Shown here piece by piece: positions 1 through 9,860 of a stretch of 64,000 nucleotides of DNA. The position numbers and the translations under genes were made by a program. The stretch is taken from contig NZ_WPCC01000004.1 of assembly GCF_009741925.1 (NCBI RefSeq), positions 62,001-126,000 of the forward strand, written 5' to 3'. The notes beneath the pieces are model-generated. The model did not search any database. It had not been told where the DNA came from and saw nothing but the letters and a program-made list of their open reading frames with translations. The first letter of the stretch is position 1; each line of letters starts with the position of its first letter. This DNA is from Natronomonas sp. CBA1123. GTDB lineage: Archaea; Halobacteriota; Halobacteria; Halobacteriales; Haloarculaceae.

Positions 1-1
1 G

Positions 2-376
2 GCCAAACAGAAGCGCCTCGAAGCCCGCCGCGAGGTTCTCGAGGAGGTCCGCGACGACGTAGAAGCACAGATCGCCGCCATCGACGGTGACGAACGCGAA
101 GAACTGACGCGGGCGTTGCTGGACGCCGCGGCCGAGGAGTTCGAGGACGCCGACACCGTCGTCGTTCACGGCCGTGCCGACGACGAGGAACTGCTCGAGA
201 CGGTCGTCGAAGACTACGATGGCTTCGACGTGGGCGAACCGACCGACTGTCTCGGTGGCGTCGTCGTCGATGCCGAGGAGTCCCGCGTTCGCGTGAACAA
301 CACGTTCGACTCCGTCCTCGAAGAGGTCTGGGACGACAACCTGCGTGATATCAGCGCACGGCTCTTCGAAGAATGA
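2..376 (+). CDS. atpE: A-type ATP synthase subunit E (partial, 5' end outside window)
   Basis: The reading frame is open from base 2 and ends with TGA at 374-376, so only the C-terminal part of about 124 residues is present. It is a very acidic protein with a helical, charged N-terminal part followed by an alpha/beta part, as in the peripheral-stalk E subunit of A/V-type ATPases. It would pair with subunit H to form the outer stalk that holds the A3B3 head. The stop overlaps the ATG of the next gene by four bases (ATGA), showing translational coupling to atpC. The identity rests mainly on the order E-C-F-A-B that follows, which is the standard archaeal order. Confidence 0.9.
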   Translation, partial: AKQKRLEARREVLEEVRDDVEAQIAAIDGDEREELTRALLDAAAEEFEDADTVVVHGRADDEELLETVVEDYDGFDVGEPTDCLGGVVVDAEESRVRVNNTFDSVLEEVWDDNLRDISARLFEE

Positions 377-1434
377 GCGTCAAAACCGAAGGGAGCTCGA
401 ACTACGAATACGTCACGGCACGAGTGCGCGCTCGCCGGGCGAAACTGTTCGGCGACGACGACTACCGGAAACTGGTCCGGATGGGGCCCGGCGAGATAGC
501 CCGCTTCATGGAGGAGACGGAGTACGAAACCGAGATGAACGCCCTCGGTGCACGGCACTCGGGCGTCGACTTGGTCGAGTACGCGCTGAACCGGAACCTC
601 GCGAAGCACTTCGAGGACCTGCTGCGGTGGTCCGAGGGGAGTCTGTACGGCTACATCGCCCGCTATCTCCGGAAGTTCGACGCGTGGAACATCAAGACGG
701 TCATCCGTGGCATCTACACGGACTCCGACCGGAGCGACATCGAGGACGACCTCATTCGCACCGGCGAGTTCTCCGAGCGCCTGCTCGACCGCCTCGTCGA
801 CGCATCGAGCATCGAGGAGGCCATCGAACTGCTGGACTCCACCATCTTCGGCGGGCCGCTCGAAGACGCCTACAGCGACTTCGAGCGTGACGGCGTGTTG
901 GTGCCGTTGGAGAACGCGGTCGACCGCGCCTTCTACGGACACCTGCTCGACGATTTGCCGAGCGCCGAACCGGACTCCCCGACGGCGCTGGTCCGTGAGT
1001 TCCTCGAAGCCGAAATCGACTTCCGGAACCTCCGGAACGGCCTGCGTATCGCACGCAGCGGCGCCGACATCGACCCCGCCGCGTACTTCATCGACGGCGG
1101 TCGACTGTTCGACCCCGAGGAGCTCCGGCAGTTGGCGAGCAACGACGAGGAACTCGTCGCCCGCATCCGGGAGGGCCCCTACGGGGACGACCTCGACGTG
1201 GCCCTCGAGGAACTGGAGGACGCGGACAGTCTCATCCAGTTCGAACACGCCCTCGACGCGGCGCTGCTGGAGTACTCCGGGAAACTCTCGAACCGCTATC
1301 CGCTGTCGGTGTGTCCGGTGCTCTCGTACATCCTCGCCAAGGAGCGCGAGGTCGAGAACATCCGCGCCGTCGCCCGCGGTCGGGAGGCCGGTCTCTCCGT
1401 CGAGGAAATCGAGGAGGAACTGGTGATACAATGA
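373..1434 (+). CDS. atpC: A-type ATP synthase subunit C
   Basis: 353 residues, close to the usual length for the C (V-type d-like) subunit, which links the rotating central stalk to the membrane rotor ring. The protein is mainly helical and starts with segments such as NYEYVTARVRARRAKLF and repeated helix-turn units containing RMGPGEIARFMEETEY and LRNGLRIARSG, typical of the family's three-fold repeated helical domain. It overlaps atpE by ATGA at its start and atpF by ATGA at its end, so it sits inside a tightly coupled operon. Confidence 0.95.
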   Translation: MSVKTEGSSNYEYVTARVRARRAKLFGDDDYRKLVRMGPGEIARFMEETEYETEMNALGARHSGVDLVEYALNRNLAKHFEDLLRWSEGSLYGYIARYLRKFDAWNIKTVIRGIYTDSDRSDIEDDLIRTGEFSERLLDRLVDASSIEEAIELLDSTIFGGPLEDAYSDFERDGVLVPLENAVDRAFYGHLLDDLPSAEPDSPTALVREFLEAEIDFRNLRNGLRIARSGADIDPAAYFIDGGRLFDPEELRQLASNDEELVARIREGPYGDDLDVALEELEDADSLIQFEHALDAALLEYSGKLSNRYPLSVCPVLSYILAKEREVENIRAVARGREAGLSVEEIEEELVIQ

Positions 1435-1751
1435 GTCAGGAAATCGCCGTCGTCGGCAGTCCGGACTTCACGACGGGGTTCCGACTGGCCGGCGTTCGTC
1501 GCTTCGAGAGCATCACCGACGACGAGAAAGACGAGCGTCTCGACGACGCCGTCGAGGAGGTACTCGACGACGAAGACGTCGGCATCGTCGTGATGCACGA
1601 CGAAGACGTTGCGGACCTCTCACGTACAGTTCGACAGCGAGTCGAAACGAGTGTCGAACCGGTCGTGGTCACCTTGGGTGGCGGCACCGGTTCGGGCAAT
1701 CTGCGGGAGCAGATCAAACGCGCCATCGGCATCGACCTGATGGAAGAATAA
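1431..1751 (+). CDS. atpF: A-type ATP synthase subunit F
   Basis: 106 residues starting [22 protein letters not shown], the typical beginning of archaeal and V-type subunit F, a small Rossmann-like protein of the central stalk. The sequence contains [12 protein letters not shown] near residue 50 and ends in a C-terminal helix that would insert into the head. I chose the ATG at 1431 because it overlaps the atpC stop (ATGA) and because upstream in-frame residues do not look like protein. Two bases separate its stop from the atpA start. Confidence 0.93.
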   Translation: MSQEIAVVGSPDFTTGFRLAGVRRFESITDDEKDERLDDAVEEVLDDEDVGIVVMHDEDVADLSRTVRQRVETSVEPVVVTLGGGTGSGNLREQIKRAIGIDLMEE

Positions 1752-1752
1752 C

Positions 1753-3510
1753 ATGAGCCAAGCTACTGCAACTGAAACCACGAGTGAGGGCGTCATCGAG
1801 AGCGTCAGCGGTCCGGTCGTGACCGCCGTCGACCTCGACGCCCGCATGAACGACGTCGTCTACGTCGGCGAAGAGGGCCTGATGGGCGAGGTCATCGAAA
1901 TCGAGGGGAACCTCACCACCATCCAGGTGTACGAGGAGACCTCCGACGTCGCCCCCGGCGAACCGGTCGCCAACACGGGCGAACCGCTGTCCGTCGACCT
2001 CGGACCCGGCATGATGGACAGTATCTACGACGGTGTCCAGCGTCCGCTGGACGTCCTCGAAGAGCAGATGGGGGCGTTCCTCGACCGCGGCGTCGACGCA
2101 CCCGGCATCGACCTCGAGAAGACCTGGGAGTTCAACCCCGAGGTCGAGGAAGGTGACGAGGTGTCGGCCGGCGACGTCGTCGGCATCGTTCCCGAAACCG
2201 AGAGCATCGACCACAAGGTCCTCGTCCCGCCGGACTACGAAGGCGGCGAGGTCACCAGCGTCGAGTCGGGTAACTTCAACGTCGACGAGACGGTCGTCGA
2301 ACTCGACAACGGCGAGGAGATTCAGATGCGACAGCAGTGGCCGGTTCGGGAACCGCGCCCCACCGTCGAGAAGGAGACGCCGACGACCCCGCTGGTTTCG
2401 GGTCAGCGCGTCCTCGACGGCCTGTTCCCCATCGCGAAAGGTGGGACGGCCGCCATTCCGGGCCCGTTCGGCTCCGGGAAGACGGTCACCCAGCACCAAC
2501 TCGCCAAGTGGGCCGACGCCGACATCGTCGTCTACGTCGGCTGTGGCGAGCGCGGCAACGAGATGACGGAAGTCATCGAGGACTTCCCGGAACTGGAAGA
2601 CCCCAAGACCGGCAAGCCGCTCATGTCTCGGACGTGTCTCATTGCGAACACGTCCAACATGCCCGTCGCGGCGCGTGAGTCCTGTGTGTACACGGGCATC
2701 ACCATTGCCGAGTACTACCGCGACATGGGCTATGACGTCGCGCTGATGGCCGACTCCACCTCGCGGTGGGCCGAGGCCATGCGTGAAATCTCCTCCCGAC
2801 TGGAGGAGATGCCCGGCGAGGAGGGCTACCCTGCCTATCTCGCCGCGCGCCTCTCGGAGTTCTACGAGCGGGCCGGCAAGTTCCAGAACATCAACGGCAG
2901 CGAGGGTTCGATTTCCGTTATCGGCGCCGTCTCGCCGCCGGGCGGTGACTTCTCGGAGCCGGTCACCCAGAACACGCTTCGTATCGTGAAGTGCTTCTGG
3001 GCGCTGGACGCCGACCTCGCAGAGCGTCGGCACTTCCCCTCGATTAACTGGAACGAGTCGTACTCGCTGTACAAGGAACAGCTCGACCCATGGTGGCGGG
3101 AGAACGTCCACGAGGAGTTCCCCGAAGTGCGCCAGTGGGCCGTCGACGTTCTCGACGAGGAGGCCGAACTGCAGGAAATCGTCCAGCTCGTCGGGAAGGA
3201 CGCCCTGCCGGAGGACCAACAGCTCACGCTTGAGGTCGCCCGCTACATCCGGGAGGGGTGGCTCCAGCAGAACGCCTTCCACGACGTGGACACCTACTGT
3301 GAGCCGGAGAAGACCTATCTCATGCTGACGGCGATTCAGCACTTCAGCGAGGAGGCCTTCGACGCGCTCGAAGCCGGCGTTCCCGTCGAGGAAATCATCG
3401 ACGTCGACGCCGTGCCGCAGTTGAACCGCATGAACACCCAAGAGGACTTCGAAGCCTACATCAGCGAGCTGAAAGACGACCTCAGCGACCAGCTTCGGGA
3501 GAAGTACTGA
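1753..3510 (+). CDS. atpA: A-type ATP synthase catalytic subunit A
   Basis: 585 residues, the normal length. This is the catalytic nucleotide-binding subunit: the Walker A loop GPFGSGKTV lies at about residues 237-245, preceded by the family-specific non-homologous insertion (about 110-200). The Walker B region is around [20 protein letters not shown], and [20 protein letters not shown] follows. It hydrolyses or makes ATP in the A3B3 head on the cytoplasmic side. In haloarchaea the complex mainly synthesises ATP from the proton gradient. It is followed after two bases by atpB. Confidence 0.99.
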   Translation: MSQATATETTSEGVIESVSGPVVTAVDLDARMNDVVYVGEEGLMGEVIEIEGNLTTIQVYEETSDVAPGEPVANTGEPLSVDLGPGMMDSIYDGVQRPLDVLEEQMGAFLDRGVDAPGIDLEKTWEFNPEVEEGDEVSAGDVVGIVPETESIDHKVLVPPDYEGGEVTSVESGNFNVDETVVELDNGEEIQMRQQWPVREPRPTVEKETPTTPLVSGQRVLDGLFPIAKGGTAAIPGPFGSGKTVTQHQLAKWADADIVVYVGCGERGNEMTEVIEDFPELEDPKTGKPLMSRTCLIANTSNMPVAARESCVYTGITIAEYYRDMGYDVALMADSTSRWAEAMREISSRLEEMPGEEGYPAYLAARLSEFYERAGKFQNINGSEGSISVIGAVSPPGGDFSEPVTQNTLRIVKCFWALDADLAERRHFPSINWNESYSLYKEQLDPWWRENVHEEFPEVRQWAVDVLDEEAELQEIVQLVGKDALPEDQQLTLEVARYIREGWLQQNAFHDVDTYCEPEKTYLMLTAIQHFSEEAFDALEAGVPVEEIIDVDAVPQLNRMNTQEDFEAYISELKDDLSDQLREKY

Positions 3511-3512
3511 CA

Positions 3513-4925
3513 ATGCAGAAGGAATACAAAACTATCACGGAGATTAGCGGCCCGCTGGTGTTCGCCGAAATCGACGAGCCCGTCGGCTACGACGAAATCG
3601 TCGAAATCGAGACGCCGAGCGGCGAGACGCGACGCGGCCAGGTCCTCGAGACCACCTCCGAATACGTCGCGATTCAGGTGTTCGAGGGAACCTCGGGCAT
3701 CGACCGCAATTCGTCGGTTCGGTTCCTCGGCGAGACCCTGCAGATGCCGCTGACCGAGGAACTGCTCGGTCGCGTGCTGTCGGGCTCCGGCGAACCTATC
3801 GACGGCGGTCCCGAAATCGAACCCGACGAGGAACGACCCATCGTCGGCGCCGCAATCAACCCGACGGCTCGGGAGTACCCCGAGGAGTTCATCCAGACGG
3901 GTGTCTCCGCCGTCGACGGCATGAACACTCTGGTGCGCGGCCAGAAGCTCCCCATCTTCTCTGGGTCCGGGCTGCCGCACAACGACCTCGCACTCCAGAT
4001 TGCCCGACAGGCGACCGTCCCCGAAGAGGAAGACGGTGGCGACGACGAGGGCTCGGAGTTCGCAGTCATCTTCGGCGCGATGGGTATCACCGCCGAGGAG
4101 GCAAACGAGTTCATGGACGACTTCGAGCGCACGGGCGCACTCGAGCGGTCGGTCGTCTTCATGAACCTCGCGGACGACCCCGCAGTCGAGCGGACGGTCA
4201 CGCCGCGACTGGCACTGACGACCGCCGAGTACCTCGCCTTCGATAAGGGGTATCACGTGCTCGTCATCCTGACGGACATGACCAACTACTGTGAGGCGCT
4301 GCGAGAAATCGGTGCCGCACGTGAGGAGGTTCCGGGTCGACGTGGCTACCCCGGCTACATGTACACCGACCTCGCGACGCTGTACGAACGCGCCGGCCGT
4401 ATCGAGGGTCGGGAGGGCTCTGTCACCCAGATTCCCATCCTCACGATGCCGGGCGACGACGACACCCACCCGATTCCGGACCTCACCGGATACATCACCG
4501 AGGGCCAGATTTACATCGACCGTGACTTGAACAGTCAGGGTATCGAGCCGCCGGTGAACGTCCTGCCCAGCCTCTCTCGGCTGATGGACGACGGTATCGG
4601 CGAGGGCCTCACTCGCGAGGACCACGCCGACGTTTCCGACCAGCTGTACGCCGCCTACGCGGAGGGTGAGGACCTTCGTGACCTCGTGAACATCGTCGGT
4701 CGCGAGGCACTCAGCGAGCGTGACAACAAGTACCTCGACTTCGCGGACGCCTTCGAGACGGAGTTCGTCCAGCAGGGGTACGACACGAACCGCGACATCG
4801 ACGAGACGCTCGACCTCGGCTGGGAGCTCCTCAGCGAACTGCCGAAAGAGGAACTCAACCGTATCGACGAGGAACTCATCGAGGAGTACTACGTCGAGAC
4901 GGAAGCAGCCCAGACCGCGGACTGA
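3513..4925 (+). CDS. atpB: A-type ATP synthase regulatory subunit B
   Basis: 470 residues, the usual length. It resembles subunit A but lacks a Walker A loop: at the equivalent position (about residue 150) it has [18 protein letters not shown], as expected of the non-catalytic B subunit that alternates with A in the head. Other family landmarks are [20 protein letters not shown] and [18 protein letters not shown]. It is the fifth consecutive stalk/head gene of the operon. A 45-base gap separates it from the next ORF, the first real gap in this operon. Confidence 0.99.
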   Translation: MQKEYKTITEISGPLVFAEIDEPVGYDEIVEIETPSGETRRGQVLETTSEYVAIQVFEGTSGIDRNSSVRFLGETLQMPLTEELLGRVLSGSGEPIDGGPEIEPDEERPIVGAAINPTAREYPEEFIQTGVSAVDGMNTLVRGQKLPIFSGSGLPHNDLALQIARQATVPEEEDGGDDEGSEFAVIFGAMGITAEEANEFMDDFERTGALERSVVFMNLADDPAVERTVTPRLALTTAEYLAFDKGYHVLVILTDMTNYCEALREIGAAREEVPGRRGYPGYMYTDLATLYERAGRIEGREGSVTQIPILTMPGDDDTHPIPDLTGYITEGQIYIDRDLNSQGIEPPVNVLPSLSRLMDDGIGEGLTREDHADVSDQLYAAYAEGEDLRDLVNIVGREALSERDNKYLDFADAFETEFVQQGYDTNRDIDETLDLGWELLSELPKEELNRIDEELIEEYYVETEAAQTAD

Positions 4926-4970
4926 CTCCGCAGTCAACGACTTCTTTACAGGGTGGGGTGAAGGATTGGT

Positions 4971-5498
4971 ATGTCGGAGAGCCTCCTCCAGCGGGTGCCC
5001 GAAGACGCCTCGACGGTTCTCGTTCGGTCGCCCGCCATAGAGGGGGTCACGCCGGTCTGTGCGGGACTGTCGGAGCGGTCCGAACGCGTTCTACTCGTGG
5101 GGTATGCCGGGTCGAACGTCGAGTCGCTTCGAACCCGACTGGCCGAACGCAGCACCGACCCGCCGCCAGTTCGGGAACTCGACGTCGGAACCGATGTCGA
5201 ACCGAGTGATTTGACGGGACTAGGCATCGCCGTCGCCGAGTCGCTGCGGCCGGACACTGCGGTGTGTTTCGACTCACTGACGGCGATGTTGCAGTACGCC
5301 GACCGCGAGCGGGCGTTTCAGTTCCTGCACGCCCTCGGCGAGCGGTGTGCATCGGCCGAGGCGACGGCACACTTCCATCTCGACCCCGAGGCGGCCGACG
5401 AGACGACCACGGCGGCGCTGTCGACGCTCGTGGACGTGGTCGTCGACACCGAGGACGAAACGGTCTCGGTTCGGCCCGAACTAACTGAAAAAGATTAA
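4971..5498 (+). CDS. RecA-fold-like orphan protein (haloarchaeal DUF7504-type) inside the atp operon
   Basis: 175 residues. The C-terminal half holds [20 protein letters not shown] followed by [20 protein letters not shown], which matches the Walker-B-like strand and following helix of the haloarchaeal HTR-like/KaiC-derived family (DUF7504 in my recollection). No Walker A loop is visible, so ATP binding is unlikely. It lies between atpB and atpD in the same orientation, 45 bases after one and 29 before the other, so it is probably co-transcribed with the ATP synthase. Its role is unknown; a regulatory or assembly role would be inference from position only. Confidence 0.7.
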   Translation: MSESLLQRVPEDASTVLVRSPAIEGVTPVCAGLSERSERVLLVGYAGSNVESLRTRLAERSTDPPPVRELDVGTDVEPSDLTGLGIAVAESLRPDTAVCFDSLTAMLQYADRERAFQFLHALGERCASAEATAHFHLDPEAADETTTAALSTLVDVVVDTEDETVSVRPELTEKD

Positions 5499-5527
5499 CC
5501 CGGTCGGGACACAAGCCCTCGACAAGA

Positions 5528-6217
5528 ATGGCCAAGGACGTCAAACCGACGCGGAAGAACCTCATGGCTATCGAGGACCGCATCGAACTCTCCGAGCGGG
5601 GCCACGACACCCTCGAGAAGAAGCGAGACGGCCTCATCATGGAGTTCATGGACATCCTCGACCAGGCACAGGACGTCCGGTCGGACCTCGACGACAACTA
5701 CGAGCGCGCCCAGCGGAACATCAACATGGCGCGGGCGATGGAGGGGGACGTGGCGGTTCGCGGCGCCGCCGCGGCGCTGAAGGAACACCCCGAAATCACC
5801 TCTCAGTCGAAGAACATCATGGGCGTCGTCGTCCCGCAAATCGAGTCGACGAAGGTGAAGAAATCCCTCGACCAGCGCGGCTACGGACTCGTCGGCACGT
5901 CGGCGCGCATCGACGAGGCCGCCGACGCCTACGAGGAACTGCTGGAGACGATTATCCTCGCTGCCGAGGTCGAGACGGCGATGAAGAAGATGCTCGACGA
6001 AATCGAGAAGACCAAACGCCGTGTCAACGCCCTCGAGTTCAAACTCCTCCCCGAGCTGCACGGTGCCCAGGAGTACATCGAGCAGAAACTCGAAGAGCAG
6101 GAGCGTGAGGAAATCTTCCGGATGAAGAAAATCAAGGCGAAGAAGGAAGAAAACGAGGCCGAGGAGGCCGCCGAAGCGGCCGAAGCCGAGGCCGAACCGG
6201 TCACCGCAGACGACTGA
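5528..6217 (+). CDS. atpD: A-type ATP synthase subunit D
   Basis: 229 residues. The start [23 protein letters not shown] and the two long helices (residues about 10-70 and 120-190, the latter with [20 protein letters not shown]) are diagnostic of the D subunit, the coiled-coil shaft of the central stalk. The C-terminal 30 residues are an extension rich in Glu and Ala, a common haloarchaeal addition. It probably ends the operon: the following 170 bases hold no gene and the next gene is unrelated. Confidence 0.97.
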   Translation: MAKDVKPTRKNLMAIEDRIELSERGHDTLEKKRDGLIMEFMDILDQAQDVRSDLDDNYERAQRNINMARAMEGDVAVRGAAAALKEHPEITSQSKNIMGVVVPQIESTKVKKSLDQRGYGLVGTSARIDEAADAYEELLETIILAAEVETAMKKMLDEIEKTKRRVNALEFKLLPELHGAQEYIEQKLEEQEREEIFRMKKIKAKKEENEAEEAAEAAEAEAEPVTADD

Positions 6218-6387
6218 CGCAACCGTTTTCGTCTCCGTTCTCGGGTGTGGTAGCGACGCCGACGTTCGGCGGCAGATTCATTGACCCCCTCTCCGAAGCC
6301 CGTTTCAGATGACACGTTCGAGGCTCGCTATCGACGGCCCACGAGTGACGAACCGAGCGGGAACGACTGGGGGGTTCGGCGGTATCG

Positions 6388-7791
6388 ATGACTGAACGGG
6401 AACCGATTTCGGGTGCGGACAACGCGTGGCGGCGCATCGGGTCGGTGAACAACCTGACGACGATAACGGGGGTGCTGTGGTTCGACGACGCGATTACCTA
6501 CGAGGAACTGGCCGACCGCCTCGAGGAGCGACTGCTCCGGTTCGACCGGTTTACCCAACGCGTCGCAGGCACCGACCGCCCGATGCGACGGCCCTACTGG
6601 GAATCCGTCGAGAACTTCGACATCGAGACACACATCACCCACATCGCGCTTCCGGAGCCACAGGACAAGGCGGTGTTTCAGCGCTTCGTCAGTTGTCTGA
6701 TGAGCCAGCCGCTGGAGGAGTCCCGGCCGCTGTGGGAGGCGTATCTCATCGACGGGGCCGGTGGCGACGACGGCAACGCCGTCGCGTTCCGAATCAATCA
6801 CAGCATCGGCGACGGCTTCGCGCTGATGTACGTGCTGTTCGGGTTGGTCGACGACCCCGACTCGGTCGAGATGCCGATGGGTATCATGCCCGACCCGCCG
6901 AGTGCGGACGCGTTCTCCGACGACTCCGGCGACGCAATCGGGAACGACTCGGCTGGAGGCTCGTCCGTGGAGGCGGGAAGCGATGAGGGAGGCGACGGGT
7001 CGGGACTCTCCCTCGGTCCCGACGGCCCCTTGGAGGCGGCCCGTCTCGCGGGGAAAGCCGTCAAGACCGGCTGGAATCTGCTGACACAGGACGACGAGGC
7101 CGAGACCTCACTTCGGGGTGACATCGGGACGGCCAAGCGAGCGGGGTGGACCGAGGAAATCGACCTCGAGACGGTCCGTGCCATCGGCCGAGCCAACGAC
7201 GCGACCATCAACGACGTGCTGTTGGCCGCTCTCGCCGGAGCGTTCCGTCGGCTTTTGCAGGAACGCGGTGAGGGGGTCGACGGACTCGAACTCCGGACGA
7301 CGGTGCCGGTCAACCTCAAACCGTTGGACCAGCGGGATGCCTCGCTGGGGAACTACTTCGGACTCGCCTTCGTCCCGATTCCGGTCGGTACTGCCGACCT
7401 GAACGAGCGAATTCGCATCATCCACGAGCGGATGGACGCCCAGAAGGCGGGTCTCGAGGCGCTCATGATGTACCTGACACTGTCGGTCGGCGGACACTCG
7501 CCGGACCCCGTGTTGGACTGGCTGATGGAGCAGTTCGAGAACCGCGCGACTGGCGTGGTGACGAACGTGCCGGGCCCGACCGAAACCGTCGAATTCGCCG
7601 GCAAGGAGGTGACCGACGTGATGTTCTGGGTGCCACAGGCCAACGACCAGGGCATCGGTATCAGCATCTTCAGTTACGATGGCGGCGTCCGAGTCGGCAT
7701 CGCGGCCGACGAGAACCTCCTCCCGGAGCCGTCGAAACTCGGAGACGCTTTCGAGCGGGAAATCGAGGCGTTGGCCGCCGACATCGAGTAA
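6388..7791 (+). CDS. WS/DGAT-family wax ester synthase/acyl-CoA acyltransferase
   Basis: 467 residues, close to the bacterial family length of about 460. Family landmarks in order: PLWEAYLIDG near residue 112; the active-site motif, usually HHxxxDG, here NHSIGDG near residue 137; TINDVLLAALAGAFRRLL (the ND motif) near 275; and VVTNVPGPTE near 390. The second histidine and the DG of the active site are kept, but the first histidine is Asn. An acidic Ser/Gly-rich insert (residues about 180-215) separates the two halves. Bacterial members join acyl-CoA to fatty alcohols or diacylglycerol; substrates in an archaeon are unclear. It is a stand-alone gene. Confidence 0.85.
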   Translation: MTEREPISGADNAWRRIGSVNNLTTITGVLWFDDAITYEELADRLEERLLRFDRFTQRVAGTDRPMRRPYWESVENFDIETHITHIALPEPQDKAVFQRFVSCLMSQPLEESRPLWEAYLIDGAGGDDGNAVAFRINHSIGDGFALMYVLFGLVDDPDSVEMPMGIMPDPPSADAFSDDSGDAIGNDSAGGSSVEAGSDEGGDGSGLSLGPDGPLEAARLAGKAVKTGWNLLTQDDEAETSLRGDIGTAKRAGWTEEIDLETVRAIGRANDATINDVLLAALAGAFRRLLQERGEGVDGLELRTTVPVNLKPLDQRDASLGNYFGLAFVPIPVGTADLNERIRIIHERMDAQKAGLEALMMYLTLSVGGHSPDPVLDWLMEQFENRATGVVTNVPGPTETVEFAGKEVTDVMFWVPQANDQGIGISIFSYDGGVRVGIAADENLLPEPSKLGDAFEREIEALAADIE

Positions 7792-7829
7792 ACCGGCACA
7801 CACTACTGTGCTTTCCTCCTACGTCGGGT

Positions 7830-8219
7830 ATGGAGTGTCCTGCATGCCGAGCGCGGATGGTGTCGTTCGCCGTCCCCCTGGAGTATCGCGAACACGTTCC
7901 GGAGTCCTCGGACTGTGCGGCGCTGTGTCCCGAGTGTCTGACGCTCGTGGCGGCAAACAGCGCCAGTGACGACCCACGATTCGACCGCATTTCGAGTGCC
8001 TTCCCCGACAACGAAGCGGCGGTTCCACTGGCGCTGGCGGTCGGATTGCTCGACTCGCTGGCGCTTCACCGGACGGCGTTACAGGAGTTGCTCCCGGCGG
8101 TCGAAGCCGCGGGCGTCGACCCGCTTCTGGTTCTCGACCGACTGGACGCACAGGGTGGTGTCCAACCGGAGTTCGACATCAGCAGACGCAGGCATCAACT
8201 TCAGCAACTGCTGGATTGA
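7830..8219 (+). CDS. Small cysteine-pair protein (haloarchaeal DUF6276-like)
   Basis: 129 residues beginning MECPACRARMVSFAVP, with a second CPEC pair at about residues 33-36. The two CPxC pairs would form a zinc ribbon. The rest is mainly helical, ending in RRRHQLQQLLD. I believe this is the haloarchaeal family called DUF6276, but that is from memory. No catalytic motif is visible. It starts 38 bases after the acyltransferase, in the same direction, so it may share its transcript. Confidence 0.7.
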   Translation: MECPACRARMVSFAVPLEYREHVPESSDCAALCPECLTLVAANSASDDPRFDRISSAFPDNEAAVPLALAVGLLDSLALHRTALQELLPAVEAAGVDPLLVLDRLDAQGGVQPEFDISRRRHQLQQLLD

Positions 8220-8254
8220 GAGAAATATTCAAATACTAGTTTTCACTTTGTGAT

Positions 8255-8390
8255 GGGATGCGTCACGCAGTGACGTAATAAATGCGAACGACTAACCTTC
8301 GAGGGGGTGGGTTGCACCCTCACTTCGGGGCGGGGGAGTCGGCCGACGCGTGGGTAGTCATGGGGGACGGCTGTCCGCGTCGGCTGTCGG
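8255..8390. other. Structured non-coding stretch downstream of prf1
   Basis: This 174-base gap contains two clear inverted repeats. CGTCAC-gca-GTGACG lies at 8261-8275, and GCCGACGCG (8342-8350) pairs perfectly with CGCGTCGGC (8376-8384) across a 25-base loop that itself can form GGAC/GTCC. The latter lies just past the prf1 stop and before the end of the convergent gene, so a bidirectional terminator or a small RNA are both possible. No tRNA-like T-loop is present. Confidence 0.4.
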
Positions 8391-8393
8391 GCC

Positions 8394-9635
8394 TTAGACG
8401 CCCGTCGAGTAGCGGAGAATGCCGGCGATACCACCGAACGCCGTGAGCAGTTGCTCGCCCTTCTCGAAGTCGGTGGAGATGAACTTCGCATCCGACCCGC
8501 GCTGTTCGGCGAGGTCCATCAGGTGGTCGATGACGTCCTCACGTTCTTGGACCTCTCCCTCGGTTCCGTCCTCGCAGGTGTGACTCGGCGTGTCGGCCCG
8601 CCGGTCGACGACTTCGAACTCCTCGCGGCCGCCGCAGTCGTAGACGACCACGTCCTTCCGGAGGTCTTCGCTGATGAGCAGGCGGTCGACGGCACCCATC
8701 ATGAGGTTCTGTCGGGTGGCCTCGAAGCCGTAGGTGGCCTTTTGGCCGTCGTGGAGTTGCTCGAAGAACTCCTCCATCTCGGATTTGTCCTTCATCACCT
8801 CGGTTTCGGCCAGCACGTCCTGGGCGGCGTCGACGAGGTCGTACAATCCGGATTCGTCCGTGTAGGAGACGTCGAACTTCCCCAACACCATGTCCTGCAG
8901 TTCGTGGTGGAGGTAGTCGCCGTCGAGGAACTCGTCTTTCGTCGGCGAAGGACCGCCCACGAGGATGCCGTCCATCTCGTGGCGCTTGGGGACGAAGAGG
9001 TCGTCGGCCATGCCGGCGACCTCCTGATAGAAGTTGTCGATGGCTTCTAGCCGCAGACGGGCGAATCGCTGGGCTGACTGGCCACCTTTTCGCTGCTTGC
9101 CGGGGACCAGCGACGAGGCCGATTTGACGGGTTCGACGCGTTTGCCCTTCAGCCACCCGACGTTGGCTTCCCGTCGGTCCAACACGACGAGGCCGTACAG
9201 GCCCTTGTCGCCGAGCATCTCCGCCAGCGGTTCGGTGAGGAAGTGCGAGTCACAGTGATACCGGAACGACTCGATGGGGTCCGGTGGCGATTCGAGCACC
9301 TCGGTGACCATGTCGGTCTGGCCGCCCCCGGCGTCGACGGCGCCCGAGAAGATGACCATCCCGTTTTCGGGAGGATGGACATCGTAGTACTTCAGACGGT
9401 CTTTGATGCTGGTGAGGGCGTCCTGTACTGCCGTTCGAGTCTGTTTGGACTTGATGTTGGACGCTTCGCTGTGCTCTTGGGTGACGTGGGCGACCACGTC
9501 GCTAATTAGCCTGTCTTCGGGGATGTAGATGGAGACGAGTTGGGTTCCGGAACCCGAGTAGTCGTCGAGTTCCTCGATTACCTTCTGAAACTCGTATTTC
9601 TGCTTGTCCGAGGGGTCCCCCTCGCTTTCGCTCAT
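8394..9635 (-). CDS. prf1: Peptide chain release factor aRF1
   Basis: 413 residues from the ATG at 9635 (MSESEGDPSDKQKYEFQK). It carries the two hallmark motifs of eRF1/aRF1: NIKS at residues 60-63, which reads stop codons, and GGQ at 184-186 (GKQRKGGQSAQRFARLR), which triggers peptide hydrolysis at the ribosome. The C-terminal domain that binds the GTPase partner follows. A TATA-like TTTTATTT on the minus strand at about 9658-9668 sits about 25-30 bases upstream of this start, supporting a leaderless transcript. This argues against the longer reading frame from 9719. Confidence 0.98.
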   Translation of the reverse strand: MSESEGDPSDKQKYEFQKVIEELDDYSGSGTQLVSIYIPEDRLISDVVAHVTQEHSEASNIKSKQTRTAVQDALTSIKDRLKYYDVHPPENGMVIFSGAVDAGGGQTDMVTEVLESPPDPIESFRYHCDSHFLTEPLAEMLGDKGLYGLVVLDRREANVGWLKGKRVEPVKSASSLVPGKQRKGGQSAQRFARLRLEAIDNFYQEVAGMADDLFVPKRHEMDGILVGGPSPTKDEFLDGDYLHHELQDMVLGKFDVSYTDESGLYDLVDAAQDVLAETEVMKDKSEMEEFFEQLHDGQKATYGFEATRQNLMMGAVDRLLISEDLRKDVVVYDCGGREEFEVVDRRADTPSHTCEDGTEGEVQEREDVIDHLMDLAEQRGSDAKFISTDFEKGEQLLTAFGGIAGILRYSTGV

Positions 9636-9725
9636 TGCAGTTGGTTTGCGCCCCCGGAAATAAAACTCCGTCCTTTGTGGGAGCAGAGAGTAAGGCCTAT
9701 CAGGCCACTCCGCACACATCCCGAT

Positions 9726-9860
9726 ATGTCACAGAGCGAGGAGAGTTCGGTTCGACTGTCGTGGATCGCCATCTTCCTGCTGCTCGCGCTCGGCCTCGGG
9801 GCGGCCGCCGTCCTCGCCGTCGGGGGCAGCATCCTGCCGACGGTCGCACCGCTGGTGTGA
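9726..9860 (+). CDS. 44-residue single-span membrane protein
   Basis: A short ORF, ATG at 9726 to TGA at 9858-9860, encoding a hydrophilic N-terminus (MSQSEESSVRLS) and one membrane helix made of WIAIFLLLALGLG, AAAVLAVGG and so on. The composition and the single span look real, although it is far below normal gene length. It is divergent from prf1, with 90 bases between the starts, and convergent with argS. No family was recognised. Confidence 0.5.
   Translation: MSQSEESSVRLSWIAIFLLLALGLGAAAVLAVGGSILPTVAPLV

Noticed and set aside
214-3513. Long antisense open frames opposite atpC and atpA (about 400 and 600 codons)
   Set aside because: High-GC coding DNA commonly leaves an open antisense frame; their proteins show no family motif and the sense genes are certain.
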